DNA from: an uncultured beta proteobacterium
Lineage (GTDB): Bacteria > Pseudomonadota > Gammaproteobacteria > Burkholderiales > Burkholderiaceae_B
Assembly: GCA_903903735.1 (NCBI GenBank)
Contig: CAIUZV010000267.1
Coordinates: forward strand, 16,440-80,439
Length of the DNA: 64,000 nt
Direction of reading: 5' to 3'
Both the position numbers and the translations under genes were made by a program. This document shows, piece after piece, positions 18,449-27,579 of this stretch (its first letter is position 1; each line of letters opens with the position of its first letter). The notes beneath the pieces are model-generated. The model saw nothing but the letters and a program-made list of their open reading frames with translations, did no database searches and was not told the DNA's origin.

Positions 18449-20112
18449 ACCTCGATATCTCAGCGCTCGGTTATCGATGGTGTGGTATCTACTCCCCGTA
18501 TCTCAGTTACCGCGATGGTGATGTGGTGTTCAAAGACGGTGGGGCCTGGGTGATCCGCCACGGGCAACCGCAGCCTTTCTCGCTTGGTCAGCAAGACGCA
18601 GTGCTCAAGGGGCATTTGCTGACTGGTGGCGCTTCCGTTGGCGGCATCGGCAGTATGGTGCTTCACTCCAATGGGGTGGACGGCGTGGAGTTCCGTTTCA
18701 TGGCTGACCGTAACGGCACGATTGCAACCACCCTCATGAACACAGATCGCGCCGCAGCCGATTATCACAGCTCGAATTACTTCATGGCTGCTGTCATGAA
18801 CGATGGTTCTGTCCGGGCATGGGGGCGCGCCATCTATGGTCAGCAGGGTACTGGCAATACCGGAGACATAGGCCGCACCTTCCCAGCTCGGGTGGCATTC
18901 CCACCTGGGACACCACGCATCGTGTCGGTGACCTGCTTGTGGGATGACACCTTCTTTATCGATGCCGAGGGTGGACTTTGGCACGCCGGGGGAAACAGCG
19001 GCTATGGCTCACCGACGGCGAGCGCCAATCCGGTACCCCGACGCGTCAATGGGGTCGGCCAATTGCCGGCCAACGCGGTGGTCAAACAGATGGTCACCGG
19101 CCATGACTGGTATGGCTACCGCATGCTCGCATGCCTGGATGCACAAGGCCGGGTCTATGTTTGGGGCGCCAATCAGCAGGGCAGTCTGGGCTTGGGCCAC
19201 ACCTCAGTGGTGACCTCGCCTCAACTAGTGCCCTTCACTGCGGACACCCCGATCAAAGCGGTGTTCCTGTCAGGCGGCACCTATGCCGCCAGTTACCTGA
19301 TCGACACTGCTGGCAAATTATGGGTTGCCGGAGAAGCCAACTCTTGTGGCTTTGGCAGCGACCAATACACGCACCGCCTTTGGATGCCTTGGGGCACAGA
19401 AAAGCGGGTTAAGAAAGTGTTCTGCTCCGAGTCAGATGCTCATTGGGTGGCGGGCAGCCAGTACTACCGCAGTTATGGCGTCATTCTCGAAGATGGCGCG
19501 CTCTACCGCTGGGGTCATGACAGCGGTCAGACCTCGGGGATCTGGGGAACTGGATACACGGGGGACATCTACACAGGCCACGCCCTGTTTCCCTACAAGG
19601 TTCTTGATGGCGTGGTCGATGCCTATGCAATCTCGGGTGGCTATGGCCGAACGTTAGCTTTGATGCAGGATGGCTCGGTGCGGCATACCGGCAATAACAA
19701 CTATCACATCGGCGGTGGCACAGATCGAACGACTTGGGCGACCATCGGCGGCGACTTTCTGACCCAAGTCACCAAACTGCGCATGTACGGCAGCAGCTAT
19801 GGCTCATCGGCGATGGCACTTCGAGCTGATGGCAAAGCAGTGGGCTGGGGCATGGGTGGTGCTGGACAGTGCGGCAATGGCTACGCCGACTCTTCGAACA
19901 CGCCCTCCCGCTTCGTTCTGATCGATCGACCGATTGTGGATTTCTCCCGTTCGGGAACGATGGGTTGCGGCGAAGGCGGCGAGTACCACAGCGGGGCCTA
20001 CCACTTCCTCACGACTGATGGCCAGGTCATGTCGACCGGCCACGGTCAATACGGACAGACGGGTGACGACGACAGCGACCATCGCTTCGCGCCCTCGCCG
20101 ATCCTGTTTTGA
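18445..20112 (+). CDS. RCC1-repeat beta-propeller tail protein 1
   Basis: Repeated GSVRAWGRAIYGQQGTGNTG / GRVYVWGANQQGSLGLGHTS / GKAVGWGMGGAGQCGNGYAD motifs. Confidence 0.8.
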   Translation: MNLDISALGYRWCGIYSPYLSYRDGDVVFKDGGAWVIRHGQPQPFSLGQQDAVLKGHLLTGGASVGGIGSMVLHSNGVDGVEFRFMADRNGTIATTLMNTDRAAADYHSSNYFMAAVMNDGSVRAWGRAIYGQQGTGNTGDIGRTFPARVAFPPGTPRIVSVTCLWDDTFFIDAEGGLWHAGGNSGYGSPTASANPVPRRVNGVGQLPANAVVKQMVTGHDWYGYRMLACLDAQGRVYVWGANQQGSLGLGHTSVVTSPQLVPFTADTPIKAVFLSGGTYAASYLIDTAGKLWVAGEANSCGFGSDQYTHRLWMPWGTEKRVKKVFCSESDAHWVAGSQYYRSYGVILEDGALYRWGHDSGQTSGIWGTGYTGDIYTGHALFPYKVLDGVVDAYAISGGYGRTLALMQDGSVRHTGNNNYHIGGGTDRTTWATIGGDFLTQVTKLRMYGSSYGSSAMALRADGKAVGWGMGGAGQCGNGYADSSNTPSRFVLIDRPIVDFSRSGTMGCGEGGEYHSGAYHFLTTDGQVMSTGHGQYGQTGDDDSDHRFAPSPILF

Positions 20113-20139
20113 ATCTCTTGAATTTCATTTCCCTGTTTC

Positions 20140-21801
20140 TTGAAGGAGCGCTCCATGGGAACCGTTTCTCTGGGCAAAATTGCCTTTACCTGGCGCGGCG
20201 CATACGACGCCAGCGCCACCTACGCCCGCCAGGACGTGGTCGGCCACAACGGCGATAGCTTTGTATGCCTCGCCGATGCCACCACGGGCGTAGCGCCGCA
20301 CGCCAACTCCCCGGCCTGGGATCTGTTTGCACAAGGCACCCAAGGGGTCTCGAGCCTGCCGGGGGAAGTCATCTACTTCGATGGCAACCAACTGGTCGCC
20401 TTACCTGTGGGCCAATCCGGGCAGGTGCTCACCATCGGCGCACAGGGCGTGCCGGTCTGGGCGACACCCGACGTGCGCTCAGGCACCAAGGCGCTGAGAT
20501 TGCCAGAGAACGCCAGCAACACACAGCCCAATAGCTACCGCCAGTTCGGCCTCATCATGACCGATGGCAGCATCCGCGCCTGGGGACGCAATGCCAACTG
20601 GAAGCTGGGCGATGGCACCACCTATGCACGTTCCTACCCGGCGCGTACCGCGTTTCCTCCCGGGTTTCCGGGGGCGGCCCAGCTCTATTACAGTCAGGAC
20701 ACCAACGGCTACTGCATCGACAAGAACGGGCAGCTGTGGGGCTGGGGCTATAACGGTTATGGCCAACTCGGTACAGGCAACACGACCAACCAGCCAGTGC
20801 CGTACAACATGAGCGCCAATGCCAGCAACTCAATTGCCGGAAAAACAGTGACCCAGCTGGCACTGAATTGCGGTACCGAGGGTTACAACAGCACCTTGGT
20901 CCTGTGCAGCGATGGCACTGTGCATGCTTGCGGCTACAACGGTTATGGCCAGCTGGGCTTGGGCGATACCACCCAGCGCAACAACTTGGTGCAATTACCG
21001 GTACTCGCCGGCATCACCCAGATTGCCGCCGGGCGCGAGCGTTACACCGCCTATTACGCCGTCAAGAACGATGGCACCCTGTACTCGTGGGGATACAACG
21101 GCAACGGGCAGTTGGGGGACGGCAGCAGCAACCAGGCCAACGTCGCCATGCCGCGTGCGGGTGGCAGTCTCGCCGGTAAAACCATCGTCAAGGTGTTCGG
21201 GGCTTATGTTCATGCTTTCGCATTGGACAGTACCGGTGCCCTGCATGCTTGGGGCACCAACGACTACGGTCAATTGGGAAACGGTAATCTTGCCAACCAG
21301 TTCACTCCGGTACAGGTGGCCACCAACGTAGTCGACGTTTACGCCGGCAGCTACGACTACCCGCTCACCTACCTCAAGAAAACCGACAAGACTTTGTGGG
21401 CCTGTGGCGCGGGCGCCTATTGGGGCAACGCCAACGGCAGCAACAGCGGCAACTTTGTGCAAGTGCCGGTGGGCAATACGGTGGTCAAGGCCGTGCACGG
21501 TGGCACCGGTTCCTACAACTATGGCGCCGCCTTATTGGAAAACGGCACCGTCTGCGCCTGGGGCTACAACGGCAATGGCGCGCTGGGACTGGGGGATGCC
21601 ACCAACCGCAGCAGCGTGGAACTCGTGCGCATTGCGCAGCGCCGTGTGGTGGATCTCTCCTCCTACGGATCGAGCTCCGAGCAGGGCCTGGTGTTTCTGC
21701 TCGACGATGGCCAGGTGCTGGCCAGCGGCTATGCCGGTGAAGCGCAGTTACCCGAGGACGACAGCGAAACCAGCTACGTGCCTTACCCAGTCATCCTCTG
21801 A
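20140..21801 (+). CDS. RCC1-repeat beta-propeller tail protein 2 with N-terminal carbohydrate-binding-like module
   Basis: Repeated GQLWGWGYNGYGQLGTGNTT / GTLYSWGYNGNGQLGDGSSN / GALHAWGTNDYGQLGNGN; N-term WRGAYDASATYARQDVVGHNGDSFVCL. Confidence 0.85.
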   Translation: MKERSMGTVSLGKIAFTWRGAYDASATYARQDVVGHNGDSFVCLADATTGVAPHANSPAWDLFAQGTQGVSSLPGEVIYFDGNQLVALPVGQSGQVLTIGAQGVPVWATPDVRSGTKALRLPENASNTQPNSYRQFGLIMTDGSIRAWGRNANWKLGDGTTYARSYPARTAFPPGFPGAAQLYYSQDTNGYCIDKNGQLWGWGYNGYGQLGTGNTTNQPVPYNMSANASNSIAGKTVTQLALNCGTEGYNSTLVLCSDGTVHACGYNGYGQLGLGDTTQRNNLVQLPVLAGITQIAAGRERYTAYYAVKNDGTLYSWGYNGNGQLGDGSSNQANVAMPRAGGSLAGKTIVKVFGAYVHAFALDSTGALHAWGTNDYGQLGNGNLANQFTPVQVATNVVDVYAGSYDYPLTYLKKTDKTLWACGAGAYWGNANGSNSGNFVQVPVGNTVVKAVHGGTGSYNYGAALLENGTVCAWGYNGNGALGLGDATNRSSVELVRIAQRRVVDLSSYGSSSEQGLVFLLDDGQVLASGYAGEAQLPEDDSETSYVPYPVIL

Positions 21802-21814
21802 GCTGTGATCTCTG

Positions 21815-22357
21815 ATGCCCAACGCTGCTTTATCAGAAGCCATCAAGGAGGCCTACGCCAGCGCTCCCTCTGAACAGATCATCCTGCATACCCTGGAGTT
21901 GCGACATCCGGCCTTTGTCGATGAGATAGGGCAGCTGGTTGCTATTCGGGTGGTGCGCGACACCGGTGATCTGTGGGCTCGGCTGGAATCGCAAGCCCCG
22001 CTGCAAGCCGGGGAGCGAGTGCAATTCGTAGCCATGGGATTTGAGCTGGATTTGCCGCCAGTGGACACCATGCCCGTGCCGGAAATCACCGTGACGCTGG
22101 ACAATGTTTCGCGAGAGATCGTGCGACATCTGGATGCGGCGGCCGAGTCTCAGTCGGTGATTGAAGTGACCTACCGGCCGTATCTCTCGACCGACCTGGA
22201 GGGGCCGCAGATGGATCCGCCGATTCACCTGGTGCTGACCGAGGTCGAAGCCGACATCTTTCGAGTGACCGGGCGGGCGCGCATGCTGGACGTCGGCAAC
22301 AAGGCCTTCCCCGGCATCAGCTACACCGCTAAAACCTTTCCGGGTCTGACCCGATGA
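21815..22357 (+). CDS. DUF1833 family phage tail protein
   Basis: Sequence and gene order before NlpC/P60-like and gpJ-like genes. Confidence 0.7.
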   Translation: MPNAALSEAIKEAYASAPSEQIILHTLELRHPAFVDEIGQLVAIRVVRDTGDLWARLESQAPLQAGERVQFVAMGFELDLPPVDTMPVPEITVTLDNVSREIVRHLDAAAESQSVIEVTYRPYLSTDLEGPQMDPPIHLVLTEVEADIFRVTGRARMLDVGNKAFPGISYTAKTFPGLTR

Positions 22358-22770
22358 ACCCGACACCCTATTGGGCGACCGAGCTCATCGGTCGGCCCTG
22401 GCACGCCGGTGCGCGTGGCCCGGATGCGTTTGACTGCTGGGGGCTGTTCCTCGCCATCCAGCGTGACCATTTCGGCCGAGACCTTCCGGAAATCCCCGTC
22501 AATGCCAACGACCTGCGCGCCGTAGTTTCAACCTTTCGCAGCCACCCTGAGCGTCAACGCTGGGCAGTGGTCGTGCAACCCGTCGAGGGAGATGCGGTGT
22601 TGCTTCGCCAATCCCGCCACCCCGTACATGTTGGTGTCTGGTTGGAGATTGATGGCGGTGGCGTGCTTCATGCAGTCAAGGATGCTGGTGTGGTCTTCCA
22701 AAAGCTACCCGATCTCCTGCTGCATGGGTGGCGCGTGGAAGGCTTTTACCGTTTTGTGGAGTCACCGTGA
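22354..22770 (+). CDS. NlpC/P60-like tail protein
   Basis: GARGPDAFDCWGLFLAIQRDHFGRDLP (Cys) and HPVHVGVWL (His). Confidence 0.75.
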   Translation: MNPTPYWATELIGRPWHAGARGPDAFDCWGLFLAIQRDHFGRDLPEIPVNANDLRAVVSTFRSHPERQRWAVVVQPVEGDAVLLRQSRHPVHVGVWLEIDGGGVLHAVKDAGVVFQKLPDLLLHGWRVEGFYRFVESP

Positions 22771-25049
22771 CTGAAGTCAATCAGAGTGCAGTCATCATGC
22801 TGCGCAACCCCTTTAAGCCAAGCCAGCGCGAAGTAATGGTTGCCCACGCCAACCAAACCATACGCCAGTGGCTAGGCACCCAGGGCATTGACCAATTTGA
22901 TCAACCTACCATTTGCATCAAGAACGGCAACCCAGTCTTGCGCGGTGACTGGGCTGTTACACCCATTGACGGCGCAGTGATCTTTATCACCCTGCCGCAG
23001 GGCGGTGGAGGTGGCGGTGGAGGCGGTAAGAATCCGCTGCGCACAGTCTTGATGATTGCGGTGATGGTGGTAGCAACCGTCTACGGTGGACCCTTAGGCG
23101 CAAGCCTAGGTTTCAGCGGCAACCTGGCCACGGCCGTTGGTTCGGCCGTCATCATGACGGCTGGCTCGGCATTGGTCAGTGCGCTGGTTCCACTTCCCAC
23201 GCCCAATATGCCTTCCTTTGCCGGGGCTGGGGGTGGTTTAGCCCAACCTTCGCCCACCTACAGCCTGCAAGGTCAGGGAAACTATGCGCGGCTAGCGCAG
23301 CCCATCCCGGTTGTTTACGGTCGCCATCTGGTCTATCCGGATCTCGCTGCCACTCCCTACGGCGAATACCAGGGCAATGAACAGTTCCTGCATCAGTTGC
23401 ACTGTATCGGTTTGGGTGAGTACGAGATCGAGCAGCTGCGCATCGAGGACACGCCGATCACATCTTTTGAAGAAGTGACCTTCCAGATCGTGCAACCGGG
23501 TAGCACTGTGACCTTGTTCAACCCAGATGTTGTTACCGCTCCCGAGGTCGCCGGTCAGGAACTGCTGGCTGGCATCTGGACCGGGGGCTTTGCCATCAAC
23601 CCGGCTGACAGCGAGGTTACGCAAATTGGCATCGATATCCTGCTGCCGCGAGGGCTGTATTACGCGAACGACGCCGGAGGCTTGGAAGTCCGCAGTGCCA
23701 GCTGGCGTTTTGAAGCGCGGCCGATAGATGCAGAGGGCTATCTGCTGGGCGATTGGTTTCTCTTGGGAAGTGAGAGCATGAATGCCGCAACTACTACGCC
23801 GCAGCGACTGTCTTTCAAATACCCCGTCAGCTCGGGCCGCTATGAAGTACGTGCCACGCGTTTGGATAGCAAGGACACCAGTTCCCGTGTTGGGCACGAA
23901 GTGCTTTGGGGGGAAGCACGAGGCTATTTAGCCGGTGGTGTCACATACCCTGACAACGTCACGCTGCTCGCCATTCGTATGCGTGCCACCGATAACCTGT
24001 CCCAGCGTTCCAGTCGGCTGATCAACTGCATCGTCACGCGCAAGCTTCCGGTGTGGTCGGCAAACTCTGGTTGGTCCTCAACGGTGACCAATCGATCGAT
24101 CGCCTGGGCCTTTGCCGATATCTTGCGTGCCAGCTACGGTGCCAAACTGACCGATGCACGGATCGATCTTGCTGCCTTGGCCCAACTCGATCAAGTCTGG
24201 ACCGACCGGGGCGATCAATTTGACGGTGTTTTCGATCAGCAGGTCACTGTTTGGGAAGCCCTGACCAGGGTGGCTAGGTGCGGTCGGGCCGTACCTTTTC
24301 TGCAAGGCGGCATTGTTCGCCTCGTGCGGGATGAGGATCGAGCGTTACCAGTGGCACTCTTCAGTCCGCGCAACATCGTCAAGAACAGTCTCAAGATTCA
24401 GTATGTAATGCCGGGGGAAGAGACGGCAGATGCGGTGACGGTGGAGTTCTTTAGCAGTCGCACGTGGAAGCCTGATGAAGTGACGGTGAGTCTTCCGGGC
24501 TCCAGCAGCACCAATCCGGCCAAGCTGCGGCTCTTTGGTTGCACTACCGAGGCCCATGCGATCCGTGAAGGGTTGTATGTGGCTGCCGCCAACCGATACC
24601 GCCGTCGCATCATCACCTTACGCACCGAGTTGGAAGGTTTGATCCCCACCTATGGCGACTTAATTGCCATTGCCCACGATATGCCTAGTTGGGGGGTGGG
24701 TGGTGAAATCGTCGCCTGGGATGCCGACAACCAAATCGCCACCCTGTCTGAGTCCGTTAGTTTCATGGATGGTCAGCCGCATGTGATGGCGCTGCGCCGT
24801 CGCGATGGCGGTGTCAGTGGTCCGCATACGGTGATATCGGGCCGTGATTCGCAGCATGTGGTCTTTGAAAAGTCGCCTGACATTCCCGTCGAAATTGGAC
24901 TCTCGTCCGAGCGCACCCACTTTGCCTTTGGAGTGGCTGAGCAATGGAGTCTGCTGGCCCGAGTGATTGCGGTTCGTCCGCGCGGGGAGCAAGTGGAAAT
25001 CACCTGCGTGGCCGAAAACTCACTGGTGCATACCGCTGATCAATCCTGA
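22767..25049 (+). CDS. Tail tip/host specificity protein (gpJ-like)
   Basis: Hydrophobic Gly-rich region, QGQGNYARLAQPIPVVYGRHLVYPDLAATPYGEYQGNEQFLHQLHCIGLGEYEIEQLRIEDTPI. Confidence 0.85.
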   Translation: MTEVNQSAVIMLRNPFKPSQREVMVAHANQTIRQWLGTQGIDQFDQPTICIKNGNPVLRGDWAVTPIDGAVIFITLPQGGGGGGGGGKNPLRTVLMIAVMVVATVYGGPLGASLGFSGNLATAVGSAVIMTAGSALVSALVPLPTPNMPSFAGAGGGLAQPSPTYSLQGQGNYARLAQPIPVVYGRHLVYPDLAATPYGEYQGNEQFLHQLHCIGLGEYEIEQLRIEDTPITSFEEVTFQIVQPGSTVTLFNPDVVTAPEVAGQELLAGIWTGGFAINPADSEVTQIGIDILLPRGLYYANDAGGLEVRSASWRFEARPIDAEGYLLGDWFLLGSESMNAATTTPQRLSFKYPVSSGRYEVRATRLDSKDTSSRVGHEVLWGEARGYLAGGVTYPDNVTLLAIRMRATDNLSQRSSRLINCIVTRKLPVWSANSGWSSTVTNRSIAWAFADILRASYGAKLTDARIDLAALAQLDQVWTDRGDQFDGVFDQQVTVWEALTRVARCGRAVPFLQGGIVRLVRDEDRALPVALFSPRNIVKNSLKIQYVMPGEETADAVTVEFFSSRTWKPDEVTVSLPGSSSTNPAKLRLFGCTTEAHAIREGLYVAAANRYRRRIITLRTELEGLIPTYGDLIAIAHDMPSWGVGGEIVAWDADNQIATLSESVSFMDGQPHVMALRRRDGGVSGPHTVISGRDSQHVVFEKSPDIPVEIGLSSERTHFAFGVAEQWSLLARVIAVRPRGEQVEITCVAENSLVHTADQS

Positions 25050-25071
25050 TCTGAACTTGATTTTGTAACCG

Positions 25072-25105
25072 CCCGCCGAGGAGCAATCCCGGCGGGTTTC
25101 TTTTT
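25072..25105 (+). terminator. Rho-independent terminator after gpJ-like gene
   Basis: CCCGCCG-aggagcaatcc-CGGCGGG followed by TTTCTTTTT. Confidence 0.75.
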
Positions 25106-25115
25106 GGAGAAATGA

Positions 25116-25499
25116 ATGCCAGAACCGACAAGTAGTGGGGTTGCCGGAGCAGCGGTGGCCTACAAGGCGCTCGGAGGAACGGCAGTCGCTGCTGCGAGTG
25201 GTGCCACCTTGGCAGCCGTGGTGGTCATGCTGATGACCCCGCCTCGAAACAAGCGAGAGTGGGCCGTTGGCCTGATCAGCACGGTGGTGTCCAGCATTGG
25301 CGGTGGCGCAATTACCGTCGAACACTTTGGGCTGCATCACTGGGCTTTCTCAACCTTGGGTCTGTGTGCCTTAGGAGGGTTGATCTTCGCCTGTGGTCTT
25401 CCAGGCTGGGCAATGGTGCGGTGGATTTTTAACTTCATCGATGACAAGCGCGACGCTTCCATAGATAAGGTTGCCAAGGATGTAAAGGAGCTGCTATGA
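25116..25499 (+). CDS. Holin-like membrane protein
   Basis: Several hydrophobic segments; immediately upstream of endolysin. Confidence 0.55.
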   Translation: MPEPTSSGVAGAAVAYKALGGTAVAAASGATLAAVVVMLMTPPRNKREWAVGLISTVVSSIGGGAITVEHFGLHHWAFSTLGLCALGGLIFACGLPGWAMVRWIFNFIDDKRDASIDKVAKDVKELL

Positions 25500-25960
25500 A
25501 GCCGATGGAGTTCATCGCGTTGATCGGTTCTTCCGCTCAAGCTACAGCGAAGCGAACGGGCGTATTCGCCAGCATCACGATCGCGCAAGCGGCGCTAGAG
25601 TCAGGGTGGGGTGAGTCGGGTCTGGCTAAGGTGGGGAAGAACCTCTTTGGCATCAAGGCCGATAGCCGTTGGCGGGGGGAGACCTTGATCTTGCAGACCA
25701 AGGAATTCATCCGTGGCCAGTGGGTTGTGATGCCTGCCAAGTGGCGCAAGTACGCCAGCTGGCAAGAGAGCATCGATGACCACGCTGCATTTCTCAAGCA
25801 AAACCCACGCTATCAGTCGTGCTTCCAATGTCTCAAGGCAGAGGCATTTGCACAGGCACTGGCCAAGGCCGGGTATGCCACTGATCCAGGCTATGCCGAC
25901 AAGGTGATCAGTCTCATGAACCAGCACAAGCTGCAAGCTCTGGACGAGGGTACGTCATGA
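25496..25960 (+). CDS. Phage endolysin (glucosaminidase/FlgJ-like)
   Basis: ASITIAQAALESGWGESGLAKVGKNLFGIKA. Confidence 0.85.
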   Translation: MKPMEFIALIGSSAQATAKRTGVFASITIAQAALESGWGESGLAKVGKNLFGIKADSRWRGETLILQTKEFIRGQWVVMPAKWRKYASWQESIDDHAAFLKQNPRYQSCFQCLKAEAFAQALAKAGYATDPGYADKVISLMNQHKLQALDEGTS

Positions 25961-26472
25961 ACTGGATCACACGTTTCCTGCTGGGCCACTGGGGCCTCAT
26001 CTTGGGCGGGTTCTTGCTGCTCATGGCGCTGATTTTTGGCATCCAAATCGGACAAGCCCGAGTCCAGCGTGCCTGGGATGCCGAAAAGCAGCAGTCTGCA
26101 TTGATTCAAGCAAAGCAAGAGCAACACGTTGCCGACACCCTTCATGCGCAACGAACCATCAATCAAGAGATATCGAATGAATTTCAGACAAAAAAAGGCT
26201 TGTTGGCTGGCCTGCGGCCTGTTTTGCGTGGCGGTGATATCGGGCTGCGCATCCAGCCCAGCCAAGATCCTGTCTCCTTGCCCATCGTTTCCACCACTGC
26301 CACAGGAGTTGCGGCAGCCCCCGCCTACGCTGTACCTGATTCCGCAGGCCTTGCGACCGGCATCTCCTGTGAGCAATTAGTCCGCGACGCTGCCGAAACC
26401 ACCCTGATGGTTCTGGAGCTGCAGCAATGGCATGCCAGGCAGTCAGCGGCTGACGGCGCGCCCGCACCATAA
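25957..26472 (+). CDS. i-spanin (Rz-like)
   Basis: N-terminal TM then coiled-coil; follows endolysin and contains nested Rz1. Confidence 0.7.
   Translation: MNWITRFLLGHWGLILGGFLLLMALIFGIQIGQARVQRAWDAEKQQSALIQAKQEQHVADTLHAQRTINQEISNEFQTKKGLLAGLRPVLRGGDIGLRIQPSQDPVSLPIVSTTATGVAAAPAYAVPDSAGLATGISCEQLVRDAAETTLMVLELQQWHARQSAADGAPAP
26177..26380 (+). CDS. o-spanin lipoprotein (Rz1-like), nested in alternate frame
   Basis: MNFRQKKACWLACGLFCVAVISGCASSPAKILSPCPSFPPLPQELRQPPP: lipobox ISGC and Pro-rich mature part. Confidence 0.75.
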   Translation: MNFRQKKACWLACGLFCVAVISGCASSPAKILSPCPSFPPLPQELRQPPPTLYLIPQALRPASPVSN

Positions 26473-26490
26473 ACCTGTCATTGATACCTT

Positions 26491-26545
26491 AGACCCCGTC
26501 TTCTCTTTCCCAATTCCCATGGGTGCGACGAAGGCGGGGTCTTTT
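26491..26545 (+). terminator. Strong terminator at end of phage lysis module
   Basis: AGACCCCGTCTTC...GAAGGCGGGGTCTTTT inverted repeat with T run. Confidence 0.7.
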
Positions 26546-26602
26546 GTCGTTTCCGTCCAGAATTGACTTGGCTTCTGCTCGAAACAGAGCGTTCATGCTG
26601 GC

Positions 26603-27520
26603 ATGCAAACCATAGACCCAGCTAAAACGCCCAGAATTCTGAGCAGTCAACAAGCCGCCGACCGCATGGGCTTGCCGGTGCAGGCCCTCTACAAATTGCG
26701 CGATGCCGACGAGCGCCTCTCCATCTCGCAGACCGGTCTGCAAATCGGCTATCAGCTCGAAGACATCCAATCCTACGAGCGCAGCGAAATGCAGCTGCTG
26801 GTGGAAAAAACACTGGCCTCAGAGCGGCCCCTGCCATTGATTCGCGCCATGGCGCAGCTTCTGCGTGCGCCTGTGCTACCTGCGCAGGAAACACTCGAAA
26901 AACCGTCGGCCCAGTCGTCCAATCCTTCGCCGCAGCCGGAGTCACCGAAACCAGACGCCAAACCCGCGTTAGTGCTTGCGGCTGAACCGCTGTCGGCGCA
27001 GGTGGCCATGGCCAGTCGCACGATGGATTGGTTTTTGGTGCGCAGCAAGCCGCGTCAGGAGGCGGTGGCGCTGACCAACCTGACTCGTCAAGGCTACGAG
27101 TCCTACTTGCCAATGTTCGCGGCAGAAAAAATAGTCCGGCGCAAACAGGCCATCGTGCAAGAGCCCATGTTCGCGCGCTATCTCTTTGTGCGGTTGGACA
27201 CCACCGGGCAGGGGCAGAGCTGGAGCCCGATCCGTTCCACGATCGGAGTGAGTGAATTGGTCAGCTTTGGCAGTAAAGCGGCAAAGGTTGACGAGACCTT
27301 GATTGCCATGCTGCGAGAGCGAGAGGCATGGCAGTGCCAACAACCCAAATCCCTTTTTGCATCAGGCGACAGCGTGGTCATCGCGGATGGTGCATTCGTC
27401 GGTCTGCAAGCGATCTACCAGATGAACGATGCCGAAGGCCGGGCCATGGTGCTGCTGGATCTGCTCAGCAAACCGGTGGCCATGAAGATCAACGCAGCCA
27501 ATCTGCGCAAGGCGGGCTGA
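26603..27520 (+). CDS. NusG/RfaH-like antitermination factor with N-terminal HTH-like extension
   Basis: DWFLVRSKPRQEAVALTNLTRQGYESYLPMF...MFARYLFVRL...WSPIRSTIGVSELVSFG NGN-type domain, KOW-like C-term; N-term ILSSQQAADRMGLPVQALYKLRDADERLSI. Confidence 0.85.
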   Translation: MQTIDPAKTPRILSSQQAADRMGLPVQALYKLRDADERLSISQTGLQIGYQLEDIQSYERSEMQLLVEKTLASERPLPLIRAMAQLLRAPVLPAQETLEKPSAQSSNPSPQPESPKPDAKPALVLAAEPLSAQVAMASRTMDWFLVRSKPRQEAVALTNLTRQGYESYLPMFAAEKIVRRKQAIVQEPMFARYLFVRLDTTGQGQSWSPIRSTIGVSELVSFGSKAAKVDETLIAMLREREAWQCQQPKSLFASGDSVVIADGAFVGLQAIYQMNDAEGRAMVLLDLLSKPVAMKINAANLRKAG

Positions 27521-27579
27521 ATGGTCATGAGATTGGTCGCTTTATGTCCACAACCCGGTCGAAATGGACTTGATAGCTC

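Noticed and set aside
18445-21801. Possible diversity-generating retroelement target in the repetitive tail genes
   Set aside because: No reverse transcriptase ORF or template-repeat pair was recognised in the window; the repetition is explained by RCC1 blades.
23006-23030. Repetitive GGTGGAGGTGGCGGTGGAGGCGG tract in the gpJ-like gene as a contingency repeat
   Set aside because: Poly-glycine stretch is typical of gpJ-family proteins; the triplet pattern keeps frame and is imperfect.
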